64,000 nt of DNA from Candidatus Roseilinea sp. (GCA_025998955.1 AP024676.1:1364001-1428000); one strand, 5' to 3'. Positions 42,908-52,579 are shown, counted from the stretch's first letter. Numbers and translations are program-made. Notes: generated from the letters alone by a model not told the origin.

Positions 42908-42945
42908 TCTTTCATCTTTCATCTTTCATCTCTCATTTGCAAATG
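42908..42945 (+). promoter_or_regulatory. TCTTTCA repeat and CATTTGCAAATG palindrome
   Basis: Three to four units of TCTTTCA (about 42908-42930) are followed by the perfect 12-bp palindrome CATTTGCAAATG (42934-42945). This lies 42 bp before the ATG of the FAD-subunit gene and is an operator candidate. Confidence 0.4.
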
Positions 42946-42986
42946 GAAGATGACGCTTGAGCGATGATAAATTTCATGGTGTGTCT

Positions 42987-43874
42987 ATGCTGAACTTGAA
43001 GGAGTATCATCGGCCGCAGGGGCTGATGGAGGCAATCGAACTGTTGAAGCGCAAGGAGCCGCGCACGGTCGTGCTGGGCGGTGGCACCTGGTTGGTCGGC
43101 GAGGCACCACGCGACGTTGAAGCGGTGGTGGACATCGCCAACCTGGGCTTGAACCGCATTGTGGCCGAAGGCAACCTATTGCGCATCGGCGCTGCGGTGA
43201 CACACCAGAAGCTGGTGGAGAGCGAGCTACTTGGGCCGGACGCGCCGAGTGCGCTGCACATCATCGGCGAGACGGCGCAGGCGATGTCCGGCCTGAACAT
43301 CCGCAACCGCGCCACGATCGCCGGCGCCGTCGTGACGGCCGACGCAGCCTCGCCGCTGGTAACGGCGTTGCTGGCCTGCGATGCGGAGGTGGTCGTCGCC
43401 GGCGCCCGCGACAAATCCAAAGCCGTGCAAGAGCCGAGCGACTTCTGGAAGGTGATCCCCCTGGCCGGCTTTCTCGCCTACCGCCAGCAGGTGCTGGACG
43501 AAGGCGTGCTCATCACCGAGATCCGCATGCCGATCCCCACGCCCGATACGCGCAGCAGCTACCAGCGAGTGGCGCGCACGCCGAAGGACTATCCAATCGT
43601 GTGCGCTGCTGCGTCGTTCGCGATGAAGGATGGCATCGTCGGCAACGTCCACGTCGCCGTCGGCGGCGTCGCATCCACGCCGATCCGCCTCAGCCGACTC
43701 GAATTCGGGCTGGAGAAGAAGCGCCTGGCCGACCGGTTCGAAAGCGAGCTCGATGCGCAGATGCAGACGACCCACCCGGAAGGTGATTGGCTGGGCAGCG
43801 CCGCGTATCGCAAAGAGATGGCCCGCGTGTTGGTGCGGCGTGCTGTTCTATCCGTCGCCGGTGAGGCGCGCTAA
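42987..43874 (+). CDS. FAD-binding (medium) subunit of xanthine dehydrogenase/CO dehydrogenase family
   Basis: This 295-aa protein has a vanillyl-alcohol-oxidase-type FAD domain: VVLGGGTWLVGEAP (pyrophosphate loop), then NIRNRATIAGAVVTADAAS (isoalloxazine region). The C-terminal CO_deh_flav domain includes YQRVARTPKDYPIV and VAVGGVASTPIRLS. ATG 42987 is preferred to an upstream TTG. The molybdopterin large subunit and 2Fe-2S small subunit are absent nearby, though an XdhC maturation gene is 1.5 kb downstream. Confidence 0.9.
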   Translation: MLNLKEYHRPQGLMEAIELLKRKEPRTVVLGGGTWLVGEAPRDVEAVVDIANLGLNRIVAEGNLLRIGAAVTHQKLVESELLGPDAPSALHIIGETAQAMSGLNIRNRATIAGAVVTADAASPLVTALLACDAEVVVAGARDKSKAVQEPSDFWKVIPLAGFLAYRQQVLDEGVLITEIRMPIPTPDTRSSYQRVARTPKDYPIVCAAASFAMKDGIVGNVHVAVGGVASTPIRLSRLEFGLEKKRLADRFESELDAQMQTTHPEGDWLGSAAYRKEMARVLVRRAVLSVAGEAR

Positions 43875-43933
43875 GCGGACGCCTTAAAACATCGAACCTG
43901 CATCGCGGGTTTTCACAGAATCAGGCGTCGGCT

Positions 43934-45274
43934 GTGAGACATCGTAGGATCCCCACCCTGGGCGCGTCCCATAGCCTATCGGGGCTGTTCGAAGCGTTCA
44001 AAAACCCAAGCGCCTTCCTCCTCAAGCTGAGTTGCACCGCCGGCGACATCGGTGAATTCAAAGCCGGGCCGGTGCGCATCGTATGCGTGAACCATCCGGA
44101 CTGGGTACACACCCTCCTCGTCGAGCAGGCGAGCGCCTTTCGCAAGATGCCGGCGGTGAAGACCCTGAGCGTCTTCACCGGCGACGGCCTACTCGTCAAT
44201 GACGGTGCGACATGGGTGAAACACCGCCGGCTGGCGGCGCCGGCCTTTCACCGGCTACGCATCCTGGCCTACCAAGCTGTGGCAGCGCGCGCCGCGCGCG
44301 AGGCGATTGCGAGCTGGCAGGACGGCCAGGTGATTGACCTGGAGCGCGAGATGAAGCGGCTGACGCTCACCATCGTCGGCCGCGCGCTCTTTACGCGCGA
44401 TGTGAACGAAGTTGCGGATGGGCTGAGCCGCGACATTGACCGCGCGCTGGACTACGTGAACGGCCTCTCCGGCCGGGTGACGCTGCCGGTCATCCGCTCA
44501 CTGGCACGCCGCAACCGCGAGGCGCTGGCCGCCATCGAACGGGTGGATGCTGCCGTGCGCGGCCTGATCCGCGCCAGGCGTGCGCAGCCGGCACAGCACG
44601 ACGCCGACTTTTTGGAGATGTTGCTCGCAGCGCAGACGGAAGATGGCGAGTCGCTCAGCGATGACGAGGTGCGCGACGAGGTGATCACCATGTTCGTCGC
44701 CGGACACGAGACGGTGGCCACCGTGCTGACGTGGCTGTTCTACCTGACGGCGCGCCATCCAGAGGTGCAGGCCGGCCTAGAACGCGAAGCGCGAGAGGCG
44801 CGCGACGCCGGCGCAGCGCAGAACGACGCACAATTCCACCGGCCCTATGCCCTGCGCGTATATAAGGAAGCGATGCGGCTGTATCCGGGCGGGTTCACGA
44901 TCGGGCGGCAGGCCATCCGGGACGTGCCGGTGGGCGACTACCTCATCCCGGCAGGCGCATGGGTGATGATCTCGCCCTATAGCGTGCATCGCAACCCAGC
45001 GATCTTCCCCGAGCCGGAACGATTCGACCCCGAGCGCTTCACACCGGAGAACGAACGGAAGCTGCCGCGCGCCGGCTATATCCCCTTCGGCATCGGCCCG
45101 CGCGCGTGCATCGGCGGCCAGTTCGCGCTGATGGAGGGCCAGATCATCGTCAGCACATTGGCAGAGCACGTGCGTCTGATCAACGTTACGCCGGGCGAGG
45201 TGGGCATCAGCCCGCTGGTGACGCTGCGACCGAGCCGGACGATCGAGATGCGCGTGGAGAAAATCCGCGAATAA
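43934..45274 (+). CDS. Cytochrome P450
   Basis: This 446-aa monooxygenase has the I-helix oxygen-binding motif VAGHETVATVLTW, the K-helix KEAMRLYP (ExxR), the PERF-like EPERFDPERFTPEN, and the heme loop YIPFGIGPRACIGGQFAL with the axial Cys at about 391. It is soluble, with no membrane anchor, and resembles CYP102/CYP110-type bacterial P450s. The start codon is GTG 43934. The substrate is unknown; no ferredoxin or reductase gene is adjacent. Confidence 0.94.
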   Translation: MRHRRIPTLGASHSLSGLFEAFKNPSAFLLKLSCTAGDIGEFKAGPVRIVCVNHPDWVHTLLVEQASAFRKMPAVKTLSVFTGDGLLVNDGATWVKHRRLAAPAFHRLRILAYQAVAARAAREAIASWQDGQVIDLEREMKRLTLTIVGRALFTRDVNEVADGLSRDIDRALDYVNGLSGRVTLPVIRSLARRNREALAAIERVDAAVRGLIRARRAQPAQHDADFLEMLLAAQTEDGESLSDDEVRDEVITMFVAGHETVATVLTWLFYLTARHPEVQAGLEREAREARDAGAAQNDAQFHRPYALRVYKEAMRLYPGGFTIGRQAIRDVPVGDYLIPAGAWVMISPYSVHRNPAIFPEPERFDPERFTPENERKLPRAGYIPFGIGPRACIGGQFALMEGQIIVSTLAEHVRLINVTPGEVGISPLVTLRPSRTIEMRVEKIRE

Positions 45275-45365
45275 AAGCTAACCCCGAAGGCGCGAAGACA
45301 GGACTTTTCTGTCGAACCCTCGTGTCTTCGTGGCGTCTACCGGGTGAGTGCACGCGGATTCGCAG

Positions 45366-45371
45366 TAACAT
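45366..45371 (+). promoter_or_regulatory. -10-like TAACAT 8 nt before the XdhC start
   Basis: TAACAT at 45366-45371 and ATG at 45380. No clear -35 is visible. Confidence 0.35.
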
Positions 45372-45379
45372 TGTCGCGC

Positions 45380-46231
45380 ATGAACATCTTTGGCCTCGCC
45401 TCGCAATGCATTGAGCGCGGCAAACCCTGTGCGCTCATCACCGTGATCCGCACCAGCGGCAGCGTGCCACGCCACGAAGGTGCAAAGATGCTCGTCGCTG
45501 CCGACGGCGCCATCCTGGGCGGCACAGTCGGCGGCGGCGAGATGGAGAGTCGCGCCATCCAACTGGCGCAACAGGCAATCACCACGGGCCAGACGCGCAC
45601 CGTGTCTTATCAACTGGCCGACCTCGCCAAAGGCGACCCCGGCGTGTGCGGTGGCACGGTCGAGCTATTCATCGAGCCACTCCTGCCGGCGCCCACCCTG
45701 CTCATCGTCGGCGCAGGTCACGTTGGGCGCGCGTTGACGCACCTGGCGAAGTGGTGCGGCTTTCGCGTAGTCGTGAGCGACGACCGTGCCGAGCTATGCA
45801 CCCCGGAGCAGTGCCCCGGGGCAGACACCTATCTGCCCGGCCCACTGCGCGCGCGACTGGCCGAGATGCCACTCACCCCGCAGACCTACGTCGCCCTCGT
45901 CACGCGTGGCTACCCGATTGATGTGGACGCGCTGCCCGTCCTGCTCGATTCGCCGGTTGCCTACATCGGCGTGATCGGCAGCCAACGGCGCTGGCTGACG
46001 GCAGCGAAAGTGCTGCGCGAGCGCGGTGTGAGCGATGCAGCGTTGCAGCGCGTCCGTGCGCCCATCGGTCTGGAGCTGAACGCCGAGACGCCGGAGGAGA
46101 TCGCCGTCAGCATCATGGCCGAAATCATCATGCAACGGCGCGGCGGCCATGGCCGACCGATGTCGGAGGAAGGGGATCGGGAGTGGGAAGCAGGGCGTGT
46201 GGATGATCGGCGATTAGAGATGGGGCACTAG
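45380..46231 (+). CDS. XdhC/CoxI family molybdenum-enzyme maturation protein
   Basis: This 283-aa protein has the N-terminal XdhC_CoxI region TVIRTSGSVPRHEGAKMLV with GGTVGGGEMESRAIQLA, a linker, and a Rossmann domain TLLIVGAGHVGRALTHLA. The C-terminal part holds GVIGSQRRW and IGLELNAETPEEIAVSIMAE. It inserts or sulfurates the molybdenum cofactor of xanthine dehydrogenase-type enzymes. It is likely to be linked to the FAD subunit at 42987, although a P450 lies between. A trailing charged extension overlaps the convergent LysE gene by 4 bp. Confidence 0.92.
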   Translation: MNIFGLASQCIERGKPCALITVIRTSGSVPRHEGAKMLVAADGAILGGTVGGGEMESRAIQLAQQAITTGQTRTVSYQLADLAKGDPGVCGGTVELFIEPLLPAPTLLIVGAGHVGRALTHLAKWCGFRVVVSDDRAELCTPEQCPGADTYLPGPLRARLAEMPLTPQTYVALVTRGYPIDVDALPVLLDSPVAYIGVIGSQRRWLTAAKVLRERGVSDAALQRVRAPIGLELNAETPEEIAVSIMAEIIMQRRGGHGRPMSEEGDREWEAGRVDDRRLEMGH

Positions 46232-46863
46232 CGATTGCTCGAGACCAAGAGGGCAGTCGTCAAGCCGAGGCCGATGTATACCGCGCCGGCGAACAGGCGC
46301 TGCCCCGACCAGAAACGCCGGTTACTGCGCAGCCCATTCCCCAACGCGCCAGCCAACACTGCGTAGACGCCGTCGTTGATGATGGCTAGCGTGACGAACA
46401 CCAAGCCCAGCAGCAGCACCTGCACCGTGACATTCCCTCGCGCCGGATCAACGAACTGCGGCAGAAAGGCGAAGAAGAACAGCGCCGTCTTCGGGTTCAG
46501 CACGTTAACGATGATGCCCTGCACGAAAACGCGCTGCAGCGATTCGGGCTGCGCCATCACCTCACCGGTCACGGCTTCGCGCGCCAGCCACTGACGCACG
46601 CCGAGATAGATCAGATAGGCTGCACCGAGATACTTCACGACGTTGAAGGCCAGCGCAGACGAGAGGAACACCGCCGATAGACCCAGCGCGGCCGCGACGA
46701 TATGCACCGAGGCGCCGACTTGCACGCCGGCCGCCGATACGACGCCGGCAAGCCGGCCCTGGCTCACGCTCCGCGCAATGATGTATAGCACAGCCGGCCC
46801 AGGCACGACCAGCAAGGCGAGTGAGGCCAAGACGAAGAGCTGGACCTGCGCTGGCTGTAGCAT
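46228..46863 (-). CDS. LysE/RhtB family amino-acid exporter
   Basis: This 211-aa integral membrane protein has about six helices. It has the family start FVLASLALLVVPGPAVLYII and GRLAGVVSAAGVQVGASVHI, with the GVRQWLAREA loop. NVLNPKTALFFFAFLPQFVDP is diagnostic for RhtB-type exporters. It exports homoserine, threonine, lysine or similar compounds. It lies 9 bp downstream of araD on the same strand, so it may be co-transcribed. Confidence 0.93.
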   Translation of the reverse strand: MLQPAQVQLFVLASLALLVVPGPAVLYIIARSVSQGRLAGVVSAAGVQVGASVHIVAAALGLSAVFLSSALAFNVVKYLGAAYLIYLGVRQWLAREAVTGEVMAQPESLQRVFVQGIIVNVLNPKTALFFFAFLPQFVDPARGNVTVQVLLLGLVFVTLAIINDGVYAVLAGALGNGLRSNRRFWSGQRLFAGAVYIGLGLTTALLVSSNR

Positions 46864-46872
46864 GGACTGGCC

Positions 46873-47523
46873 TCAACCGCGCTGGCCATACACGTTGCTG
46901 TAGCGGTCGTATAGTTTCGCCACGTCCTCCGATGAGATAGGGACGGGCGTGCCGAGCTGCAGCGCGTAGAACGACGTGCGTGCAGCGTCTTCGGCCATCA
47001 CCGCCGCTTTGACGGCCGCCTCGGCCGTCTTGCCGATGGTGAACACGCCGTGGTTCTGCATGATCACGGCCTTGCCGTTGCCAATCACGCGCAGCACTTC
47101 GCGGCCGATCGCCTCGCTGCCGATGAGTTCGAAGCCGCCCAGCGGGATCTCGCCGCCGAATTCATCGGCCATGCCGGTAAGGAAGCAAGGAATCGGCCGG
47201 CCAACGGCGGCAAACGCCGTGGCGAAGGTGCTATGCGTGTGGCACACGCCGTTCACATCAGGGCGATGGCGATAGATGTAGAGGTGCGTGAGCGTGTCGC
47301 TGGAGTAGGCGAGATCACCCTCGACTACCTTGCCATCCAAGTCCACGATCACCAAGTTATCCGGCCGCAGGTCCTCGTAGCGCACGCCGCTGGGCTTGAT
47401 GACGACCAGGCCGGTTTCAGGGTCGCGGGCGCTGAGGTTGCCCATCGTCCACACCACCAAGTTGTATTTGGGCAACTCCAAATGCAGCGCGTGAACCTGC
47501 CGGCGCAGCGATTCGAGCATCAT
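46873..47523 (-). CDS. araD: L-ribulose-5-phosphate 4-epimerase (class II aldolase family)
   Basis: This 216-aa Zn-dependent enzyme starts MLESLRRQVHALHLELPKYN like AraD. It has GNLSARDPETGLVVIKPSGV, the zinc ligands CHTHSTFAT, and the MQNHGVFTIGKTAEAA His motif. The C-terminal tail DRYSNVYGQ resembles the AraD end. It would convert L-ribulose-5-P to D-xylulose-5-P. The ribulokinase gene lies 3 kb away in the same orientation. Fuculose aldolase is the main alternative. Confidence 0.85.
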   Translation of the reverse strand: MMLESLRRQVHALHLELPKYNLVVWTMGNLSARDPETGLVVIKPSGVRYEDLRPDNLVIVDLDGKVVEGDLAYSSDTLTHLYIYRHRPDVNGVCHTHSTFATAFAAVGRPIPCFLTGMADEFGGEIPLGGFELIGSEAIGREVLRVIGNGKAVIMQNHGVFTIGKTAEAAVKAAVMAEDAARTSFYALQLGTPVPISSEDVAKLYDRYSNVYGQRG

Positions 47524-47599
47524 GGGGAGAAGCCGTGAGTTGTGAACGATGTGTACAGAGTAAGGCGTCGGAAGTCGGGCATCGGGTGCAGCATGCCGC

Positions 47600-48199
47600 T
47601 TACCTGTAGGTGTGGTGCTGCACGATATGCAGGTCGCTCAACGGCCAGTAGAGCAGCAACGCGCGTCCGACGATCTTGTCGGACGTCACCGGCCCGAACG
47701 CGCGCGAATCTTGGCTGAAGCTGCGGTTGTCGCCCATGATGAAGTATTCGTCTTCACCCAGCGTCCATTTCATATCGCCGCGGGTCGGGCCGGAGTTGGC
47801 GTTGGGTGGGAGATACGGCTCATGCAGCGGCTCGCCGTTCACATATACCCGGTTGTCGCGCAGCTCGATCACGTCGCCCGGCTTGCCGATCAGTCGCTTG
47901 ATCAGTTCGATGTTCTGGATCGGCGAATGCACGATGATGATGTCGCCCCGGTTGTATCCGAGCAGATGCGGCGAGATCTTATCCACCAGCAGTCGCTGAT
48001 CCTCATGATAGTTTGGTTCCATACTTTGGCCGAGGATCGAGTAGTTGCCGATGGCGAAGCGCGCAATCGTAAACACGATGACGAAGAGCGCCACCGTCTC
48101 GGCGATCTCGCGCAACATAGCGCGGCTGGTGCTGCCCTTGGGTTGCGTCGGCAGCACGCTCGCCTCTGGCGCGCTAGAAATTGGAGCCGTCTCGTTCAT
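47600..48199 (-). CDS. lepB: Signal peptidase I
   Basis: This 199-aa membrane protease removes signal peptides. One N-terminal membrane segment (about 30-50) precedes the catalytic Ser S59 in ILGQSMEPN and the catalytic Lys K101 in ELIKRLIGKPGDVI. The C-terminal motif FIMGDNRSFSQDSRAFGPV completes the family boxes. The start at MNETAPISS is chosen over a longer frame because a TACAAT box (- strand, 48207-48212) lies only 7 nt before it. Confidence 0.96.
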   Translation of the reverse strand: MNETAPISSAPEASVLPTQPKGSTSRAMLREIAETVALFVIVFTIARFAIGNYSILGQSMEPNYHEDQRLLVDKISPHLLGYNRGDIIIVHSPIQNIELIKRLIGKPGDVIELRDNRVYVNGEPLHEPYLPPNANSGPTRGDMKWTLGEDEYFIMGDNRSFSQDSRAFGPVTSDKIVGRALLLYWPLSDLHIVQHHTYR

Positions 48200-48206
48200 T
48201 CGCGCG

Positions 48207-48212
48207 ATTGTA
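48207..48212 (-). promoter_or_regulatory. -10 box TACAAT 7 nt before the lepB start
   Basis: On the - strand TACAAT is followed by 7 nt and then the ATG at 48199, a leaderless arrangement. Confidence 0.55.
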
Positions 48213-48227
48213 CTCGGCCACCAATCC

Positions 48228-48260
48228 ATGGGTCAGACCGCTCGAGGCAGTCTGACCCGT
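48228..48260 (-). terminator. Hairpin between the epimerase and lepB genes
   Basis: GGGTCAGAC (48230-48238) and GTCTGACCC (48250-48258) form a 9-bp stem just after the stop of the upstream epimerase gene. No T-run follows, so termination efficiency is doubtful. Confidence 0.45.
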
Positions 48261-48268
48261 GACTATGG

Positions 48269-49027
48269 CTAAGTCAGCCAGCCGCGCGCGGCGATATTCT
48301 GATAGCTCTTGCGCACGCTTTCGATCTCGCCCTTGGGGCATTGATCCTGCTCGACGATATACCAGTCCACACCACTGGCGTCACCGGCCGCGAAGATGGC
48401 ATCGAAGTCGAGGATGCCTTCGCCAACGATCGCAAAGGTGTGCGATGGATCGGCGCTCATGTCCTTGAGATGGATGAGCGGCACGCGGCCGCTGAGCTTC
48501 TTGATGTAGGCAACGGGGTCTTCGCCGCCTTTCTTCACCCAGTAGACATCGAGCTGCGACTTGAGCAACGCCGGATCGGTGTTGTCGAAGAGTTGATCGA
48601 AACCATATTTGCCGTTAGGCAGGCGCTCGAATTCGAAGGCATGGTTATGGTAGTGGAAGACCAAGCCATGCTTCTGAGCCTGCAGCGCAGCTTGCTCCAT
48701 CAGCTTGCCGGCGCGCAGCCAGCCGGCCTCGCTGCGATACGATTCCGGTAGCCACGCCACGCCAACGTATCCTGCGCCGAGCGTAACGTAGTCCTCCAGC
48801 AGCTTTTCGAACCCGCTGCCCAGCGCGTCCATGCCGACGTGTCCGCTGATCATCTGGATGCCCAGGTCGTCCAGCAGCCGTCGCAGTTCTCTGGCCGTAT
48901 GGCCGCCCATGTTGCCGGCGAGTTCCACGCCCTTGTAGCCGATCTTAGCTACTTCCTCGAGCGTGCCGATGAAGTCTTTCTTGAGCGATTCTCGAACCGT
49001 GTAGAGTTGAAGTGCGATTTTGCGCAT
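48269..49027 (-). CDS. Sugar phosphate isomerase/epimerase (xylose-isomerase-like TIM barrel)
   Basis: This 252-aa AP-endonuclease-2-fold protein starts MRKIALQLYTVRESLKKDF. It has EVAKIGYKGVELAG, the HNHAFEFERLPNG metal-site segment, SQLDVYWVKKGGED, HLKDM and WYIVEQDQ with the final acidic ligand. Such enzymes isomerise or epimerise inositol- and keto-sugars. Context with araD and araB suggests sugar catabolism. Frame upstream of 49027 is non-coding in look. Confidence 0.92.
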   Translation of the reverse strand: MRKIALQLYTVRESLKKDFIGTLEEVAKIGYKGVELAGNMGGHTARELRRLLDDLGIQMISGHVGMDALGSGFEKLLEDYVTLGAGYVGVAWLPESYRSEAGWLRAGKLMEQAALQAQKHGLVFHYHNHAFEFERLPNGKYGFDQLFDNTDPALLKSQLDVYWVKKGGEDPVAYIKKLSGRVPLIHLKDMSADPSHTFAIVGEGILDFDAIFAAGDASGVDWYIVEQDQCPKGEIESVRKSYQNIAARGWLT

Positions 49028-49139
49028 GATTACCAATCTTAACCGTTCTACTTGCTCCAGGTGCATTTTTCTGGGGATAGAGCGAACGGTAGCACCGCAG
49101 AATAGCGTGGAGTGAGCGCATCGGCGGCACAATGAGGGT

Positions 49140-49700
49140 GTGTACAAGACCCAAAGGCCACCCATGCACCAAGACGCGATTGTATGTCCGCACTGCGAGA
49201 GCGGGCGCATCGGCATTCACGCTCGCACGGAGCGGCGCAACAAGTGTCACCGGTGTGGCAAAACGTTTGCCGAAACGGTTGGGACACCGCTGTATGGCTT
49301 GAAGTCGCGGCTGGGGGTGGTGACGCGGGGGCTGGCGTTGCTGTCGCGCAGCTGTCCGGTGCAGGCGATCGTGTTTGCGTTGGATGAGCGCACCGTTCGG
49401 GACTGGCAAATGAAGGCAGGGCAATATGCCCGGCGGGTGCAAGTGGCCTATACAGGCCACAAGCAGCAGTCGTGTGTCACGGCCAGGTCGAATTGGGACA
49501 AGTGCAAGCCGACGAGGTGTGGGTGAAGGGACAGCGGGGACAAACATGGTGGATGGCGACAGCGATGAGTGTGTTCTCACGGTTGTTCATCTGGGGTGGG
49601 GTTGCGCCCCGCTGCGATGAGCACCTGATTCGGCGCGTCTGGGAGCCGGTGCGCGCGGCCGCCCGGCGAGGACGGCCGATTCTGTGCGCGGTGCCCAGCA
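49140..49700 (+). pseudogene. IS transposase remnant (zinc-ribbon type), frameshifted and truncated
   Basis: The first part (49140 to about 49470) encodes a zinc ribbon, CPHC...NKCHRCGKTF, plus a helix-turn-helix (ALDERTVRDWQ), as in the N-terminus of IS1-like transposases. The reading frame then shifts by one base near 49470 and continues as VELGQVQADEVWVKGQRG, the first catalytic Asp region of the DDE domain, until about 49690, where similarity stops well short of the expected end. No slippery homopolymer is at the shift. It is inactive; flanking ends were not found. Confidence 0.75.
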
Positions 49701-49774
49701 CAGATGCACAGCATACTGCTAAGCGGAAGCCCGCTTGCGCGCCCTAACCGCCGCACCCATCGTTCGTTACTGTG

Positions 49775-50488
49775 CTATCCACCTGCGGCTTCGATCATTC
49801 CTTTCGGCGCCAGAACTTCGCCGTCACTCTTCAGCAGGCCGATTCCCTCCGCCTCGGCCAACTCTCGGGCGCCCAAATCCACCCGGATGCTGTAGGCATA
49901 CACCAAATACGGCCCCGGACAGCCCTGCTCCGCCAACAGCCGACGCCACCCCTCCGAGCGCATCCGCTGCGACCACGCCTGCACGTCGCGCCGGCTGAGC
50001 CGCGCCTTCGCTTCCACCACCGCCCACATGCGCTGACCGGCAGGGTCTTCCACGGGCAAGACCACGTCAATCTCGCCGTCCAGCGGCACAGAATATGGCG
50101 GCTGCAAAGCGCGGTAGCCCTTGCGACGCAGCACGACCTCGACCACGCTGGCTGCCTCTTCCTCCACCGTTGCGCCGAAGGCGCGTTGCAGCTCGCCGAC
50201 GGCCTTACCCAGATTGTCCACCCGCTGCTCGGTGCGCCGCTGTGCCTCGGCCAGCTCCTCCACCCGCTGCTCGGTGCGCCGCTGTGCCTCGGCCAATTCG
50301 CGCTGCGCCTCGGCCAGCTCCTCCACCCGCTGCTCGGTGCGCCGCTGTGCCTCGGCCAGCTCCCGCACGATGGCCGGCAACGTCAAAATCTCATCCGTCA
50401 GCACCAGCCGGCGCAACTCCTCCCGCCACTCCGGGTGCTCATACAGCGCGCTGATCCACTCTCGGAATTCCTCGGCGCCAAACGGCAT
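49775..50488 (-). CDS. Coiled-coil protein with PD-(D/E)XK-like domain (DUF3782-like)
   Basis: This 237-aa protein has an N-terminal coiled coil (residues about 40-95) built from tandem [13 protein letters not shown] units, whose DNA is a direct repeat (about 50221-50370). The C-terminal domain has [14 protein letters not shown] followed by [15 protein letters not shown], an Asp and ExK pair typical of restriction-endonuclease-fold proteins of this DUF, common in cyanobacteria and Chloroflexota. It may be a nuclease or a nuclease-fold binding protein. It ends near the IS remnant. Confidence 0.8.
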   Translation of the reverse strand: MPFGAEEFREWISALYEHPEWREELRRLVLTDEILTLPAIVRELAEAQRRTEQRVEELAEAQRELAEAQRRTEQRVEELAEAQRRTEQRVDNLGKAVGELQRAFGATVEEEAASVVEVVLRRKGYRALQPPYSVPLDGEIDVVLPVEDPAGQRMWAVVEAKARLSRRDVQAWSQRMRSEGWRRLLAEQGCPGPYLVYAYSIRVDLGARELAEAEGIGLLKSDGEVLAPKGMIEAAGG

Positions 50489-50657
50489 GGCTCACCTCGT
50501 TGAGCCTATTGTACTTCCCGCACGCCCGGATTGTGCCTTCGGCTCAGCAGGGGCGATTCTCTCGAAAGCGACAAAAGAACAGCGCTCAACGCGCTCCGAC
50601 AACACCCTCTCAGTTTCTCGAAGAAACCACTCCTTACCCAGCCCGGCGCGGCGATCG

Positions 50658-52334
50658 CTAGGCCGATACACCAGCCCGTCTGATCTGCCTGAGCCGCTTG
50701 ATCGCGCTGCTCACGTCTCGGCCAAAATAGTCGTGCAACCGAACGTATTCAGCGTACAGCTGGTCATATATGGACCGGTGCGCAGGATTCGGTGTGAAGG
50801 CTTCGTCTTTCAGGTGCGCCATCCGCTCGGCAGCAGCTTCGATCGAGTCATAGCCGCCGGCGGCGCTTCCCGCGGCCACTGCCGCGAACATCGCGCTGCC
50901 CAGCGCCGGCGTCTGCGACGAGGCAGAGACCTTGATCGGCAAACCGACGACATCGGCGGTGATCTGCATGAACAGTTTGTTCTTGTCCGGCAGGCCGCCA
51001 CACGCGACGATCTCCCCGATCACCAGCCCTTTCGACATGAACGCATCCACGATGACCCGCATGCCGAAAGCCGTCGCTTCGATCCACGCGCGATACATCT
51101 CCGGCGCAGTCGTCGCCAGCGTCATGCCGAGCATCACCGCGCTCAGGTCGGCGTCCACCAGGATCGAGCGGTTTCCGTTCCACCAGTCGAGCGCCAGCAA
51201 GCCAGACTCGCCTGGCTTCAGGCGCGCGGCGTGCTCTTCCAGCACCGCGTGGATCGTGCGACCCGTCGCCCGCGCTTCGTCGAAGTATTGCGGCGGCACG
51301 CAGTTTTCGACGAACCAGGCAAAGCCGTCGCCCACACACGACTGGCCGGCCTCATAGCCCAAATAGCCGGGCAGGATGCCATCCTCGACGTAGCCGCACA
51401 TGCCCTCAACCATCGCCTCGCGTGTGTCGAGCAGCATATCGCACACGCTCGTGCCCATGATCGCAACCAGCGTCCCCGGCCGAGTGACTTTGCAGGCCGG
51501 CACCGAAACGTGCGCGTCTACGTTAGCGACGGCAACTGCAATGCCGGGGCACAGGCCGGTGAGCGCCGCCATCTGCGGCGTGAGCACGCCGGCGCGCGAG
51601 CCAAGGGGCGATAGCTCGCGCTTCATCTTCTCGTCCACGATGTTCTCCATGCGCGGGTGCAACGCGCGAAAGAACTCGCAACGTGGAAAGCCATCGCGCT
51701 TCGACCAGATGGCCTTATAGCCGGCCGTGCAGGTGTTGCGCGTCTCGACGCCGGTCAATTGCCACACCACCCAATCGGCAGCTTCGATCAGCCGGTCGGC
51801 GGCTTCATAGATCTCCGGCGCTTCGTTCAGGATTTGCAGCGCTTTCGGGAAGAACCATTCCGACGAGATCTTGCCGCCGTAGCGCGGCAGCCATGTCTCG
51901 CCTAGCTCGGCAGCCACCGCGTTCACGCGGTCGGCTTCGGGCTGCGCAGCGTGATGCTTCCACAGCTTGACCCAGGCGTGCGGGTTGGCACGGAATTCGG
52001 GCAGGCGGCACAGCGGCGTGCCATCCGCCTTCGTCGGCAGCATGGTGCAAGCAGTGAAGTCAATGCCGATGCCGATGACGTCATCGGGCGAGACGCCGCT
52101 CTGCCGGAGCACGGCCGGAATTGCCTCGGTGAAGACACGGATGTAGTCGTCGGGGTCCTGGAGCGCCCAGTCCGGTTCGAGCCGGACGCCACTCTCGGGC
52201 AAACGCTCGTCAATGACGCCGTTGGAGTATTCGCTGACCGCACTGGCGATTTCTGCGCCGTCGTCCACACGCACGAGCACGGCTCTGCCGGACAAGGTGC
52301 CAAAGTCAATGCCGATGGTGTATTTGGGGGACAT
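50658..52334 (-). CDS. araB: Ribulokinase
   Basis: This 558-aa FGGY kinase phosphorylates L-ribulose. It starts [20 protein letters not shown], with the AraB-type [11 protein letters not shown] loop. It has [19 protein letters not shown] and [15 protein letters not shown], which are specific for AraB, then [15 protein letters not shown]. The C-terminal ATP site is [17 protein letters not shown]. It pairs with AraD at 46873. The isomerase (araA) is not in the window. Confidence 0.96.
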   Translation of the reverse strand: MSPKYTIGIDFGTLSGRAVLVRVDDGAEIASAVSEYSNGVIDERLPESGVRLEPDWALQDPDDYIRVFTEAIPAVLRQSGVSPDDVIGIGIDFTACTMLPTKADGTPLCRLPEFRANPHAWVKLWKHHAAQPEADRVNAVAAELGETWLPRYGGKISSEWFFPKALQILNEAPEIYEAADRLIEAADWVVWQLTGVETRNTCTAGYKAIWSKRDGFPRCEFFRALHPRMENIVDEKMKRELSPLGSRAGVLTPQMAALTGLCPGIAVAVANVDAHVSVPACKVTRPGTLVAIMGTSVCDMLLDTREAMVEGMCGYVEDGILPGYLGYEAGQSCVGDGFAWFVENCVPPQYFDEARATGRTIHAVLEEHAARLKPGESGLLALDWWNGNRSILVDADLSAVMLGMTLATTAPEMYRAWIEATAFGMRVIVDAFMSKGLVIGEIVACGGLPDKNKLFMQITADVVGLPIKVSASSQTPALGSAMFAAVAAGSAAGGYDSIEAAAERMAHLKDEAFTPNPAHRSIYDQLYAEYVRLHDYFGRDVSSAIKRLRQIRRAGVSA

Positions 52335-52579
52335 GTGCCTCTAATCGGGAATGTCGTATGTGCCAGAGATAGCCTGAATGCTACTCGATCGCCGGGTGCG
52401 CGCAAGCGGAGGGGCGCTCAGGGTGTAGCGCAGGTTTTTGGGTGACTTTTTCGACGGGCGGATGCGCCAACGGAGGCGGGACGTATTCGTCTGCCCTATT
52501 CGCAGCACATATAGGCGCGGAACGAGTCCGTGCCCTGCCGCGCGCGCTTTGCCCCCACGCGCGAACGCGCCATGCAAAT

